NCBI GenBank assembly: GCA_938024995.1
Contig: CALJDU010000012.1
Location: 186,001-250,000, forward strand
Source of the DNA: an uncultured bacterium
Lineage (GTDB): Bacteria; Myxococcota_A; Polyangia; Polyangiales; Houyiibacteriaceae
Direction of reading: 5' to 3'
DNA length: 64,000 bases
Part shown: positions 46,224-56,020 of the stretch, piece by piece
Layout: each line of letters opens with the position of its first letter
How positions within the stretch are numbered: position 1 is the stretch's first letter
Notes under the pieces: generated by a model
Told to the model about the DNA's origin: nothing
The model's database searches: none
Seen by the model: only the letters and a program-made list of their open reading frames with translations
Position numbers and translations under genes: made by a program

Positions 46224-47975
46224 CTAGCTCTCCATGAAGCTTCGGAGCTGCTTGCTGCGGCTCGGGTGCCGAAGCTTGCGAAGCGCCTTGGCCTCGATCT
46301 GGCGTATACGTTCACGGGTGACCGCGAAGTCCTGGCCCACCTCTTCCAAGGTGTGGTCGCTCTTCTCGCCGATGCCGAAGCGCATCCGGAGGACTTTCTC
46401 TTCACGCGGCGTGAGCGTCTTGAGAACGCGGCGCGTCTGGTCTTCCAGGTTGCCGTTGATGACGGCGTCGACCGGGCTGAGCACGGACTTGTCTTCGATG
46501 AAGTCGCCGAGGTGGCTGTCTTCTTCTTCGCCGATCGGGGTCTCCAGAGAGATCGGCTCCTTCGCGATCTTGAGGACCTTACGGACCTTCTCGAGCGGCA
46601 TCTCCATGCGCTCCGCGATCTCTTCCGGAGTGGGCTCGCGGCCGAGCTCCTGGACGAGGTAACGCGAGGTGCGGATGAGCTTGTTGATCGTCTCGATCAT
46701 GTGGACCGGGATACGGATGGTCCGCGCCTGGTCAGCGATCGCGCGCGTGATCGCCTGACGGATCCACCACGTCGCGTAGGTCGAGAACTTGTAGCCGCGG
46801 CGGTACTCGAACTTATCGACCGCCTTCATCAGGCCGATGTTGCCCTCCTGAATGAGGTCGAGGAACTGCAAGCCGCGGTTCGTGTACTTCTTCGCGATCG
46901 AGACGACGAGACGAAGGTTGGCCTCGACCAGCTCCGCCTTCGCGCGATCCGACAAACGCTCGCCCTTGTTGAGCGCGGCGTAGGTGGATCGAAGGGAGTT
47001 GATCGGCTGACCGAGATCCTCCTCGACGTTCTTCACGACCTTCTGGGCTTCCTTGATCGACTCCTCGGTCATCCGGAGCTTCTCGATCGAGCCGTACTTT
47101 CGCTCGTACTTCCGCTCGACCTCGGGGTCGCTCTGCATCTCGCGAATGATGTTCTTGAGCTGCTTCTGGTTGACCTTGCTGCCGACGCGCGCGAGCTGCT
47201 CGATCTGCAAGCGCTCCGCCTGCTCGATGCGGCGTACGTACGACTTGATCTGGTTGACCACGCGGTCGATCTGCTTCTTGTGCAGACCCAGCGAGCGGAT
47301 GAGCCGGATACGCTCATCGATGTTCTTGGCGAGCTGCGCGTTCTGCGTCTTCTGGCTGCGATCGCGGTTCCCGATCAGCTCCGACTGAAGCTTCTGGGTC
47401 GCGGTCTCGAGCTTCTTGATCTTCTCGATCGTTTTACCGAACGCGATCTGGGTTTCTTCGGAGTCGTCTCCGGTCTTCTTAACGACATCCTTGAGCCGAA
47501 GCCGGCCCGCCTTGAGTCCGTCGCCGATCGTGAGGATCTCGTTCACGCCGAGGCGGGAGTTCACGATGACCTGGAAGATGGCTTCGTCACCTTCTTCGAT
47601 CCGCTTGGCGATCTCGACCTCCCCCTCGCGCGTCAGCAAGGAGACCGAGCCCATCTTCCGGAGGTACATCCGGACGGGGTCGTTCGACTTGGTCGCGTAG
47701 GGATCGGAGGACGGCGGAATCGTGGAGACGCGCTTGCGCTCGATCCCCCGCTCGTTGCGGAGGGTCTCGGAGTCGACGAGCTTGATGCTCTCCGACTTGA
47801 CGCGGTCGATGAGGGCATCGATCTGATCGGCCGACACGGTCTCAGGCGGGAGCGCGTCGTTCACCTCGTCATATGTGAGGAAGCCCTTGGCGCGCCCCTT
47901 CTCGAGAAGCGAAGCCAGCTCCCGCCGGCTCTTCGGCTTGAGGGCTTTTCCTTTACGCTTGGCCATCTCAGACAT
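46224..47975 (-). CDS. rpoD: RNA polymerase primary sigma factor (RpoD)
   Basis: Housekeeping sigma-70. It has region 1.1 (N-terminal, [20 protein letters not shown]), region 1.2 ([20 protein letters not shown]), the non-conserved insert, and regions 2-4: [54 protein letters not shown] and [20 protein letters not shown]. Start ATG 47975 is chosen because GAGGTG lies just before it; GTG 47999 is an alternative. Length 583 residues. It follows dnaG in the conserved macromolecular-synthesis order. Confidence 0.97.
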   Translation of the reverse strand: MSEMAKRKGKALKPKSRRELASLLEKGRAKGFLTYDEVNDALPPETVSADQIDALIDRVKSESIKLVDSETLRNERGIERKRVSTIPPSSDPYATKSNDPVRMYLRKMGSVSLLTREGEVEIAKRIEEGDEAIFQVIVNSRLGVNEILTIGDGLKAGRLRLKDVVKKTGDDSEETQIAFGKTIEKIKKLETATQKLQSELIGNRDRSQKTQNAQLAKNIDERIRLIRSLGLHKKQIDRVVNQIKSYVRRIEQAERLQIEQLARVGSKVNQKQLKNIIREMQSDPEVERKYERKYGSIEKLRMTEESIKEAQKVVKNVEEDLGQPINSLRSTYAALNKGERLSDRAKAELVEANLRLVVSIAKKYTNRGLQFLDLIQEGNIGLMKAVDKFEYRRGYKFSTYATWWIRQAITRAIADQARTIRIPVHMIETINKLIRTSRYLVQELGREPTPEEIAERMEMPLEKVRKVLKIAKEPISLETPIGEEEDSHLGDFIEDKSVLSPVDAVINGNLEDQTRRVLKTLTPREEKVLRMRFGIGEKSDHTLEEVGQDFAVTRERIRQIEAKALRKLRHPSRSKQLRSFMES

Positions 47976-48188
47976 CTTCACCTCGTCCTGGTCACCCACT
48001 CATCCTCGACCAGGCTGTCCCCAGCGCGGTTGAAACGAGTCGGTTGATTGGGGTCTTTGCGCTGGTTTGGTCGACCACGCAACGAGCCACTTGGATTTGT
48101 TTCGCACACACAGCAAAGCGCCACGCATTCCGCGCAGGACTTCGCACCTCTTCACCGATCACTGACCACTTCGCATTACCAAAAAGCA

Positions 48189-50027
48189 CTACTTGGACAG
48201 CGCTCCACGCCGCAGGGCGTCGCGCTTTTGAGCGAGGTCACGGCCTCGCTCCACGTTTCCAAGCCGAAACGCTTCTTCGATCTCGACAGCAAGGGTCCGG
48301 AGCATCTGCTCTACATGCATCTTTTTGAGCCGCGGAACGCCGTCGACGAGGGCACTCTCCGCTGTTGATTCTTCATACTTTTGGACCGCTAACCGTTCTT
48401 CGAGCCACGCCGTGAGACCGCTCCCTTCCAGCTCCTTGAGGAGAGCGGGACCATCCACGTTTCCGTCGGCCTCCACCATCTTCGCGGAGGTAAAAAAGAT
48501 GGCCCGAAGATCGTCATCCGTCAAAAGCTCTAAGAGCCCTTTGGCGTAATCGCTCGAGAAGAGGCGTGGAACGTCCAAAAGAACGCCCACAAGCTCCGCT
48601 TGGAGGCCTGGAGGTTCGCGCCGCGGCGCTCTCTTCGGCTGTGGATTCTCTTTTTGTTCCGGTATGTTGCCGCGTTTCTTCGAGCGGGGGTCGCGCTTCT
48701 TTTTCAGCCCACGTCGGAGCTGTTGGCGAACCACCTGAACATCCGCGATCCCAAATCGCTGAGCCACCCGTTCGACGTAGAGCCGTACCTCAACCGGGTT
48801 GTCGACCGCGACCAGGACCTCGCCCAAGCTCGCGATGCCATCTGCCTTCGCGCGCGCGTCCCCGCCTGCGGACCGCGCGGTGTCGTCGATCAAATGCTCG
48901 ACGATGCCGGGCGCTTCTTGAACACGTCGGGTCAACGCTTCCGCGCCATGAGAGCGAAGGAAGGTGTCCGGATCATCGCCAGGAGGCAGCGTGACGACGC
49001 GGGCCGCGATCCCCACTCGTGCGAGCAGAGGATGCGCCGCGCGGACCGCCTTCTTCCCGGCCGCGTCCCCGTCGAACAAGAGCACGAGCTTCTCGGTGAA
49101 GCGCTTGAGGAGCTTGGCGTGCTCCTCGGTGAACGCGGTTCCGAGCGGCGCGACGACGTTCTCAAAGCCCGCTTGGTGAAGCGCGAGAAGATCAAAGTTG
49201 CCCTCGCACATCAAGGCGTAGCCGATCCGCCGAATCGCGACCCGTGCCTCGTGTAGACCGAAGAGCACTTTGCCTTTGGTGTAGAGCGGCCCCTCCGGAC
49301 TGTTGACGTACTTCGCGCCCGGCTCCTTCGGCGGCGTGACGCCTTCTGGGTTCGCGAGCAGGCGACCGCTGAACGCGACGATGCGCCCGTGCAGATCCGC
49401 GATCGGAAACTGGAGCCGATGGCGGAAGCGATCGTAGTGACCGCGCCCGGTGCGCTTGCTGAGGATCAAGCCGACCGATTCCGAGTCGCTCGGCGAGTGA
49501 CCCACTTTCGCGAGATGCGAGGTCAGCTCTCCCCACCCGTGCGGCGCGTAGCCGAGCCGGAACGTCTCGGCGGTCTCCATACTGATGCCGCGCGAGGCGA
49601 GCTCGTCCCGCGCCATCCCGCCGAGCGGGTGCGACTTGAGCTGCGCGAGGTAGAACCCGGCGGCCGCGTCCATGACGGACGTGAGACGTTCATCGCGTTG
49701 CTTCTTGCGACGATACGCCGCCTCTTCCCGCGGATTGTCGCGCGGGAGATCCACTCCGGCGCGCTCCGCGAGACGGCGCGCGACCTCTGGAAAGGACGCG
49801 CCTTCGAGACGCGTCAGAAACGAAAAAACATCGCCTGATGCCGCGCACCCGAAGCAGTGAAAGAAGCGACGCTTCGGGTGAACGTAAAACGACGGCGACT
49901 TCTCGTTGTGAAACGGACAGAGCCCCTTGAAGCTGACGCCCGAGCGCTTCAGCGTGACGTACTCACCGATGAGCTCGACGATGTCCACGCGCGACCGGAT
50001 CTCGGAGATTTTGTCGTCAGGGATCAC
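48189..50027 (-). CDS. dnaG: DNA primase (DnaG)
   Basis: Makes RNA primers for replication. CHC2-type zinc finger with Cys37, His40, Cys58 and Cys61 (CPFHNEKS...HCFGC), the core LGYAPHGW, the TOPRIM domain with CEGNFDLLALHQAGFENVVA and LLFDGDAAGKKA, and a helical C-terminal region. GTG 50027 gives MIPDDKISEIRSRVDIVELI, the usual N-terminus; the frame is open further upstream. Length 612 residues. A 213-base gap separates it from rpoD. Confidence 0.95.
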   Translation of the reverse strand: MIPDDKISEIRSRVDIVELIGEYVTLKRSGVSFKGLCPFHNEKSPSFYVHPKRRFFHCFGCAASGDVFSFLTRLEGASFPEVARRLAERAGVDLPRDNPREEAAYRRKKQRDERLTSVMDAAAGFYLAQLKSHPLGGMARDELASRGISMETAETFRLGYAPHGWGELTSHLAKVGHSPSDSESVGLILSKRTGRGHYDRFRHRLQFPIADLHGRIVAFSGRLLANPEGVTPPKEPGAKYVNSPEGPLYTKGKVLFGLHEARVAIRRIGYALMCEGNFDLLALHQAGFENVVAPLGTAFTEEHAKLLKRFTEKLVLLFDGDAAGKKAVRAAHPLLARVGIAARVVTLPPGDDPDTFLRSHGAEALTRRVQEAPGIVEHLIDDTARSAGGDARAKADGIASLGEVLVAVDNPVEVRLYVERVAQRFGIADVQVVRQQLRRGLKKKRDPRSKKRGNIPEQKENPQPKRAPRREPPGLQAELVGVLLDVPRLFSSDYAKGLLELLTDDDLRAIFFTSAKMVEADGNVDGPALLKELEGSGLTAWLEERLAVQKYEESTAESALVDGVPRLKKMHVEQMLRTLAVEIEEAFRLGNVERGRDLAQKRDALRRGALSK

Positions 50028-50134
50028 CGGGCTGGGGAGCGTGACAGCTCGACCGAGAGGGTCAAGACCGCTTTCCCAAAGAGCGGCGCCCCGATCGCAC
50101 CCCGCGGTGCCGTCCGGAGAGGTTTCATGCGAAA

Positions 50135-50902
50135 GTGCGCGCGTTGCGCTCACCCACCAAAGAAGTGTTGTTGGTCTTCGCGGCTGTGATGGCCGCGACG
50201 TTCGCGCTCACCCGGCTCAAGGGCCAGCCCGTCGTCGGCGACCTGGTTCATCTCGGCGTCGCGGCGCTCTTCTTGCTGAGCGCGATCAAGCTCGCCCAGA
50301 GACCGCGCGAAGCGGGCGGCGGAGGGCTCGCGCGCTACGGCATCGAGCTCGGCGGATTGATCGAAGGACAGGAAGACGGAGAGCGCCCTGGCCCCTTCGG
50401 GCTCTTTGAACTCGGCAGGACGCTCGCGCGCGGCTTCCCCAGCGCGCTTCGTGAGATCGGCGTCGCGCTCTTGCTCGTCGCGGTCGTGTTCCCGCCCTTC
50501 ATCTACGGCTTCTACCTCTTCCACCAGCCGACCCACGCGTTCGTCTTTCGGCTCCCCCCCGACTTCGCGTCGTTCGCGCTCGCCCAAGTGCTCGTCGTCG
50601 CGCTCCCCGAAGAGGCGTTCTTCCGTGGGTACGTGCAGACGCGCTTGATGGACGGACGGCTCGCTGGGAGAGCTGATCGCGAGAGCCCGTTCCCGACCGT
50701 CGCGGTCCTCATCATTCAGGCGCTGCTCTTCGCGAGCGTCCATCTCGCGGCGACGCCCAACCCCGCGCGCCTCGCGGTCTTCTTCCCAGGCCTGCTCTTC
50801 GGGCTCGTGCGTGGATGGCGCGGCGGGATCGGCGCGGCCATCCTCTTCCACGCGCTCTGCAATATGCTCAGCGAGGTCCTCTTTACGGGGTGGCTCCGAT
50901 GA
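50135..50902 (+). CDS. CPBP family intramembrane protease
   Basis: A 255-residue multi-helix membrane protein with the CPBP/Abi glutamic-protease signature: EE at residues 159-160 with Arg164 (PEEAFFRGY), His203 (SVHLAA) and His239 with Asn243 (FHALCNM). These residues match motifs 1 to 3 of the family, whose eukaryotic members remove CAAX tripeptides; bacterial members include myxosortases that process MYXO-CTERM proteins and many uncharacterised ones. No MYXO-CTERM-type tail was noticed on the proteins in this window. Start GTG 50135 overlaps the dnaG upstream region on the opposite strand. The next gene starts in its stop codon. Confidence 0.86.
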   Translation: MRALRSPTKEVLLVFAAVMAATFALTRLKGQPVVGDLVHLGVAALFLLSAIKLAQRPREAGGGGLARYGIELGGLIEGQEDGERPGPFGLFELGRTLARGFPSALREIGVALLLVAVVFPPFIYGFYLFHQPTHAFVFRLPPDFASFALAQVLVVALPEEAFFRGYVQTRLMDGRLAGRADRESPFPTVAVLIIQALLFASVHLAATPNPARLAVFFPGLLFGLVRGWRGGIGAAILFHALCNMLSEVLFTGWLR

Positions 50903-51561
50903 AGCGCGCGGCGATCTTCGATCTCGACAAGACGCTCGTGCAGAAGAACACGGGTCGGCTCTATATGAAGTGGCGCTACGGACGCGGCGAGGCGCGTAAG
51001 CGCGACGTCGTGCGACTGACCAAGTGGCTCCTCGAGTACCACCTCGGCACGATCAATCCGCGCGACATCGTCGAGCGGGCGCTCAGCGGAATCAAAGGCA
51101 TCGAGGAGGAGCGCTTCCGGCGCGACATGGAGTCCTTCTTCGACGAGTGGGTCCGTAAAGAGATCACGACGGCCGCGCGCGATGAGGTCGAGCGATGTCG
51201 CGAGCGAGGCGACCTCTTGTGCATCCTGACCGCGTCCACTCATTACGCCGCTGACCCGCTCGCGCGTGAGCTCGACATTGAGCACGTCCTCGCGAGCACC
51301 CTCGAGCTCGACGACGCCGGCCGCTTCACCGGGCGATGCACGCAGCTGGCGTACGGCGACGAAAAGGTCGTGCTCGCGGAAGCCTGGGCGCGAGCGCACG
51401 ACGTGGACCTCGACGTGAGCGCCTTCTACTCCGACAGCGTGAGCGACCTGCCGATGTTGGAACGCGTCGGCGAGCCGAGGATCGTGAACGCCGACCCCCG
51501 CTTGACGCGCATCGCGAGGAAGCGCGGGTGGCCGCAAGAGAAGTGGGTGTCGTCCTCGTAG
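50899..51561 (+). CDS. HAD-IB family hydrolase (SerB-like phosphatase)
   Basis: A 220-residue HAD phosphatase: motif I FDLDKTLVQKN with Asp8 and Asp10, motif II ILTAST, a basic residue in motif III, and motif IV SDSVSDLPML. The alpha-helical cap places it in HAD subfamily IB, which includes phosphoserine phosphatases and phospholipid phosphatases; substrate cannot be read from sequence. ATG 50899 overlaps the protease stop (ATGA), so the two are translationally coupled. Coupling of a membrane protease with a SerB-like phosphatase suggests a common envelope role but is only suggestive. Confidence 0.87.
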   Translation: MKRAAIFDLDKTLVQKNTGRLYMKWRYGRGEARKRDVVRLTKWLLEYHLGTINPRDIVERALSGIKGIEEERFRRDMESFFDEWVRKEITTAARDEVERCRERGDLLCILTASTHYAADPLARELDIEHVLASTLELDDAGRFTGRCTQLAYGDEKVVLAEAWARAHDVDLDVSAFYSDSVSDLPMLERVGEPRIVNADPRLTRIARKRGWPQEKWVSSS

Positions 51562-51592
51562 GGTCTACGCCCTTACGCCTCGCGAATCGTCG

Positions 51593-54310
51593 CTACTCGA
51601 TCTGTTCGATGACAATGTCGTCGGCCCAACAATCGTCGTGATCGCAGAACAAGTGGACGTACACGACCTCGCCCGAGAGACCGGTAAAGGTCCAGTTGCG
51701 ACTCGGACCGAGGCAGCCCCCTCGTGAGATGTACGGGACGGAAGGCGAGATCGTTTTGACCCGGTAGTTTCCATCCACGGGGGGGACGAAACGGAACGTG
51801 GTGTCACTTCCAGGCCGAACCTCCAGCAGCTCAATCGTGTCGAGTTCGCCTCGGAAGCACGTGGTCGGCGAGGAGGGTCCCCACGGAATGGGCGTAAAGG
51901 TGCGCGTCCGGCAGAAGTCCGATCCGCTGCACTCCGGGTCGACGCAATCCACCAAGGAGTCGCCGTCGTTGTCGACGCGGTCGTCGCACACCTCGGCGTC
52001 GCGAACACGTCGAACCGTCTGATCGAAGTACAAGGCGTCGGTCCCGCCGTAGCTGTGCATCCCGGTCCCAAAGTAGAAGACCTCTCCCTCCGCGGCGTCA
52101 AAGACGCGGGTGGTCGGGTCGACGTCGTAGAGCTCTCCTTCCTCTTCCCAGTACTCACCAGAGACGTCAGCGGCGCGGAAACAGCCATCGATCTCGCGGT
52201 AGAAGTGCGTGTAGCCGCGGACCTCGTAACGTCCCGCGGTCGGCGCGGTGAATGAGTCGAGGCTCGCGAAGAGTCCGCCTGTGATCTCGACTCGGTGGTC
52301 GAGGTGCCACATGACGCCGAACGCGTCCGAGGGGGAATAGATGACACGGAACCGGTCGTGATGCGCCGTTCCGCGTGACCGGGCGCGCGACAAATCTGCG
52401 CTCGGGATACAGGTCGAACCAAACGCGTCCGACGTCAGCGCCGGGACCACGTCAGGTGGGTCGATCCGATCCGTCACGGGGACGAACATCCCGTCGTACG
52501 ATGGGCCGCAGTAGCGCCGACAGTCGGGGTCATCGCAATCAACGAGGCCATCGCCGTCGCCATCTACACCATCGTCGCAGTAGTCAGGGTCATCATCCGG
52601 GACCTCCCCACAGCTCGCGCCGCTGCAGCACGCCAAGGCCGTCGCGCAGTCGGCCGCGTCGTCGCAGTCCGCGTCGCCGTCGCCGTCATCATCGCCCCCG
52701 TTCCGACAGTCCTCCAAGCGGGCCCCACACACCACGGCGCAATCGGAGTCGTCGCAGTCGGCACGCCCGTCGCCGTCATCATCGCGGCCGTTGTCGCAGA
52801 CCTCATCCGGCGTCACTGCGCAGTCGGGGTCGCTTGCGCAGTCCGGGTCAGCGCAATCGGTACGTCCGTCGCCGTCGTCATCGCGGCCGTTGTCACAGAC
52901 CTCATCCGGCGTCACTGCGCAGTCGGGGTCGCTTGCGCAGTCGGGGTCATCGCAATCGGTGAGTCCGTCGACGTCGTTGTCGCGTCCGTCGTCGCACCAC
53001 GCTTCGGGTCGGCACCGGCGATCGCCCACGCAGTCCGGATCGTCGCAGTCGGCGAGGCCGTCGCTGTCGTCATCCACCCCATTGCCGCATCGCTCTGGCG
53101 TCGGAGCGCACGCCGGGTCGGTCGCGCAGTCCGGGTCGTCGCAGTCGGCGAGGCCGTCACCGTCGTCATCGCTCCCGTTGTCACAGACCTCGTCGCGCGT
53201 GACGGCGCACGCCGCGTCTCGATCGCAGTCGGGGTCATCGCAATCCGTTCGCCCATCGAGATCGTCGTCGCGCCCGTTGTCGCAACGCAGTTCAGGTCGG
53301 CATCGGCGATCGCTCGCGCAGTCCGGGTCGGCGCAGTCGGCGAGGCCGTCACCGTCATCGTCGACACCGTTGCCGCATCGTTCCGGGGACACGACGCACG
53401 CGGGATCACCTACGCAGTCGGAATCGTCACAGTCCGTTTGGCCATCGAGATCATCGTCGCGATCATCGTCGCAGCGCGTCTCCGGTCGGCATCGACGGTC
53501 CCCCGCGCAGTCGGGGTCTTCGCAGTCGGCCAGGCCATCTCGATCATCATCGAGTCCGTTCGCGCATCGCTCGAACGGGAGAACGCACGCCGGGTCGCCA
53601 GCGCAGTCAGGATCGTCACAGTCGATCTGCCCATCTTCGTCATCGTCACGCCCGTCGTCACATCGAGTCTCCGGACGGCACCGCCGAGTACTCGCGCAAT
53701 CTGGGTCCGCGCAATCGACTAAGGAATCGCCGTCGTCGTCGACGCCGTTGCCGCATCGCTCGCGTGCCGGAGCGCACGCTGGGTCGCTCGCGCAATCGAG
53801 GTCGGCACAGTCCACCAGCCCGTCCCCGTCATCGTCGACGCCGTTATCGCAACGGGTCTCGGGAAAGCAACGTCGATCGTCGCCGCAGTCGGGGTCGTCG
53901 CAATCGAAGAGCCCGTCGCCGTCGTCGTCGATTCCGTTTCGGCAACGCTCGGGCTCGGTCATCCCCCGGCACGCGAGATCGTCCGCGCAATCGGGGTCGT
54001 CACAGTCGGTCAGCCGGTCCCCGTCGTTGTCGATCCCATCGCCACAACGCTCGCCGCACGCGGGATCCTCTGCGCAGTCGACATCGCGGCAATCCACAAG
54101 CCCGTCGCGGTCCTCGTCACGACCGTTGGAACAGTCCGTCTCTGTCGCGGGAGGACCGCTGTCCGTTCCGCCGTCCGCTCCGTCCACCGCGGCATCTGCG
54201 CCTCCCGTGTCAGCGCCTCCGTCGACGGAGCCGCTGTCGACATCGCGCAGAACCGAGTCGACACAACCCGACAACATGACGAACAAAACCACCCCGATAC
54301 GCCAGCTCAT
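51593..54310 (-). CDS. Large lipoprotein with 18 Asp/Cys-rich repeats
   Basis: A 905-residue predicted lipoprotein (lipobox VMLSGC, Cys16; start ATG 54310 although the frame is open upstream). After an Asp/Gly/Ala-rich linker come 17 consecutive units of about 27-35 residues of the form RCDNGVDDDGDGLADCDDPD followed by C and a short Pro/Glu link, then one more (VCDDRVDNDGDSLVDCVDPE) nearer the C-terminus. Each unit has four cysteines and several Asp, resembling disulfide-stabilised calcium loops; the units tend to alternate in end type (DPAC versus DRRC), so the array looks built from two-unit blocks. The C-terminal quarter has no repeats and resembles a sugar- or protein-binding beta domain. 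Many myxobacterial proteins carry this DGDGLxDCxDPDC unit; function unknown. Confidence 0.82.
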   Translation of the reverse strand: MSWRIGVVLFVMLSGCVDSVLRDVDSGSVDGGADTGGADAAVDGADGGTDSGPPATETDCSNGRDEDRDGLVDCRDVDCAEDPACGERCGDGIDNDGDRLTDCDDPDCADDLACRGMTEPERCRNGIDDDGDGLFDCDDPDCGDDRRCFPETRCDNGVDDDGDGLVDCADLDCASDPACAPARERCGNGVDDDGDSLVDCADPDCASTRRCRPETRCDDGRDDDEDGQIDCDDPDCAGDPACVLPFERCANGLDDDRDGLADCEDPDCAGDRRCRPETRCDDDRDDDLDGQTDCDDSDCVGDPACVVSPERCGNGVDDDGDGLADCADPDCASDRRCRPELRCDNGRDDDLDGRTDCDDPDCDRDAACAVTRDEVCDNGSDDDGDGLADCDDPDCATDPACAPTPERCGNGVDDDSDGLADCDDPDCVGDRRCRPEAWCDDGRDNDVDGLTDCDDPDCASDPDCAVTPDEVCDNGRDDDGDGRTDCADPDCASDPDCAVTPDEVCDNGRDDDGDGRADCDDSDCAVVCGARLEDCRNGGDDDGDGDADCDDAADCATALACCSGASCGEVPDDDPDYCDDGVDGDGDGLVDCDDPDCRRYCGPSYDGMFVPVTDRIDPPDVVPALTSDAFGSTCIPSADLSRARSRGTAHHDRFRVIYSPSDAFGVMWHLDHRVEITGGLFASLDSFTAPTAGRYEVRGYTHFYREIDGCFRAADVSGEYWEEEGELYDVDPTTRVFDAAEGEVFYFGTGMHSYGGTDALYFDQTVRRVRDAEVCDDRVDNDGDSLVDCVDPECSGSDFCRTRTFTPIPWGPSSPTTCFRGELDTIELLEVRPGSDTTFRFVPPVDGNYRVKTISPSVPYISRGGCLGPSRNWTFTGLSGEVVYVHLFCDHDDCWADDIVIEQIE

Positions 54311-54428
54311 ACAGTGATGGTTGCATACGCGCGCAGTACGTTCAGTGAACACGCAAATGGGCGAGTGATGCGCGAGTTCGAGGCGGTCAGGCGAGCGCCT
54401 CTTGACTCTTTCGCGCTATAACCCCGCC

Positions 54429-55283
54429 ATGACCCGCGAGATTCACCCGCCCCCGAGCATCATCGTCAAAGAGATCGTCGCGCGCGCCTTGCATGAGGAC
54501 CTCGCGCGTGGAGACCTCACGACCGAAGCCTGCGTGCCGCCGACGGTTCCCGGCCGCGCGCGGATCCAAGCGCGACATGAGCTCGTGCTCTCCGGTCTGG
54601 TCGTCATTGACGAGGTCTATCGCCAGGTCGACCAGCGCGTCTTCGTGGACCACGACAAGCGCGACGGCGACACGCTCGCGACCAAGGAGTGCGCCGCGAC
54701 CATCATCGGCCCGGCTCGCTCAATCCTGCTCGGAGAGCGCGTCGCGTTGAACTTCGCGCAGCGGATGTCAGGCACCGCGACCATGGCGAAGCGCTACGTG
54801 GACGCCCTGCCGCCCGGCAGCAAGACCCGCATCGTCGACACGCGAAAGACGACGCCTGGGATGCGCGCGTTCGAGCGCTTCGCGGTGCGCTGCGGCGGCG
54901 CCCACAATCACCGCGAGGACCTCTCGTCGGCGGTGCTGATTAAGGACAACCACATCGCCGCGGCTGGCGGCGTCGAGGCCGCGATCCGCGCCGCCAAAGA
55001 CCGCGCGCCCCACACCTCGAAGATCGAGTGCGAGGTCGACACCTTTGAGCAGATGCGGATCGCGGTAGACGCGGGCGCGGACATCATCATGCTCGACAAC
55101 TTCGACGACGACATGACCCGCGCGGCGGTGAAGGAGCTGGCCGGTCGCGTCATCGTTGAGGCGTCGGGTGGCATCACGCTGCCTCGGATCACGACGCTGG
55201 CCCTCGCCGGGGTCGACGTGATCAGCGTCGGCGCCCTCACCCACAGCGCGCCGTCGGTCGACCTTGGGCTCGACTGGGTCTGA
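54429..55283 (+). CDS. nadC: Quinolinate phosphoribosyltransferase (decarboxylating)
   Basis: Makes nicotinate mononucleotide from quinolinate and PRPP in NAD synthesis. ATG 54429 gives MTREIHPPPSIIVKEIVARA. Signatures: HEDLARGDLTTEAC, LNFAQRMSGTATMAKRYVDA, VDTRKTTPGMRAFERFAVRC, GGAHNHREDLSSAVLIKDNH and EVDTFEQMRIAVDAGADIIM. Length 284 residues. Its last 20 bases overlap the birA start, a common nadC-birA pairing. Confidence 0.96.
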   Translation: MTREIHPPPSIIVKEIVARALHEDLARGDLTTEACVPPTVPGRARIQARHELVLSGLVVIDEVYRQVDQRVFVDHDKRDGDTLATKECAATIIGPARSILLGERVALNFAQRMSGTATMAKRYVDALPPGSKTRIVDTRKTTPGMRAFERFAVRCGGAHNHREDLSSAVLIKDNHIAAAGGVEAAIRAAKDRAPHTSKIECEVDTFEQMRIAVDAGADIIMLDNFDDDMTRAAVKELAGRVIVEASGGITLPRITTLALAGVDVISVGALTHSAPSVDLGLDWV

Positions 55284-55989
55284 ACCATGGGTCGGGGCGT
55301 CGCGTGAACACCACGCGACGCTCTCCTCCACGATGGACCGCGCGCGCGAGGCGGCCCTCGCAGGAGCGGCGCACGGCCACCTCGTCAGCGCCACGGTTCA
55401 GGAGCGCGGGCGCGGGCGTCGCGGCAACGACTGGTCGTCTCCTGCAGGTAACGTGTACGCCTCGTTCGTCGCGCGCCTCGATGTCCCCGCGGCGCGCTTC
55501 GCCTCGCTGACGCTCGCGGTCGGGCTCGGCCTGCGTGACGCGGTCGCGAACGCGATCGACACGACCGCTCCCGCCGTCATCAAGTGGCCCAACGACATCC
55601 TGATCGGTGACGCGAAATGCGCTGGGATCTTGGTCGAGACGCAGACCACCGGGCGCGCACGCGACTTCGCGATCGTCGGGTTCGGCGTCAACGTGGCGCG
55701 CGCTCCCCTCGATGGCGCGACCGACCTCGCGGCGCACGGATACCCAGGTGACGCGGAGCGCTTCCTGGCGGAGGCTCGCGGACCGCTCTCCCGCGTGATC
55801 AGCCGATTCGCGGCCGGAGGGGACGTTGTCCAAGACGTCAGCGCGCACCTCGCCTGGCGGGGCCAACGTGTCCGCTGCGGTGAGCGCGTAGGCGTCTTGA
55901 TCGGCCTCGCGCCGAGCGGCGCGCTCTTGCTGAAGGCGGGAGCCGACACCTTCGAGGTCATGTCCGGAACGCTCCGCCGCGCCCCCTGA
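55264..55989 (+). CDS. birA: Biotin-[acetyl-CoA-carboxylase] ligase
   Basis: Attaches biotin to the carboxyl carrier protein. Motifs: STMDRAREAALAG, ERGRGRRGNDWSSPAGNVYA (the GRGRxGxxW biotinyl-AMP loop), IKWPNDILI and GILVETQTT. It lacks the N-terminal helix-turn-helix of the E. coli repressor, so it is a monofunctional ligase of 241 residues. The start is TTG 55264, inside nadC; the next in-frame ATG (55333) would delete the conserved LSST segment and is rejected. Confidence 0.92.
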   Translation: MGSTGSEPWVGASREHHATLSSTMDRAREAALAGAAHGHLVSATVQERGRGRRGNDWSSPAGNVYASFVARLDVPAARFASLTLAVGLGLRDAVANAIDTTAPAVIKWPNDILIGDAKCAGILVETQTTGRARDFAIVGFGVNVARAPLDGATDLAAHGYPGDAERFLAEARGPLSRVISRFAAGGDVVQDVSAHLAWRGQRVRCGERVGVLIGLAPSGALLLKAGADTFEVMSGTLRRAP

Positions 55990-56020
55990 ACCCACCCATC
56001 GCGGCTGCTACGCTTTCACC

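Noticed and set aside
46266..48047. Long plus-strand open frame opposite rpoD
   Set aside because: rpoD is clear on the other strand; this frame is an Arg/Leu/Asp-rich shadow.
52791..54317. Ser/Gln-rich plus-strand repeat protein, and possible CRISPR-like direct repeats
   Set aside because: The repetition is the antisense image of the Asp/Cys protein repeats; periodicity follows codons and there are no unique spacers.
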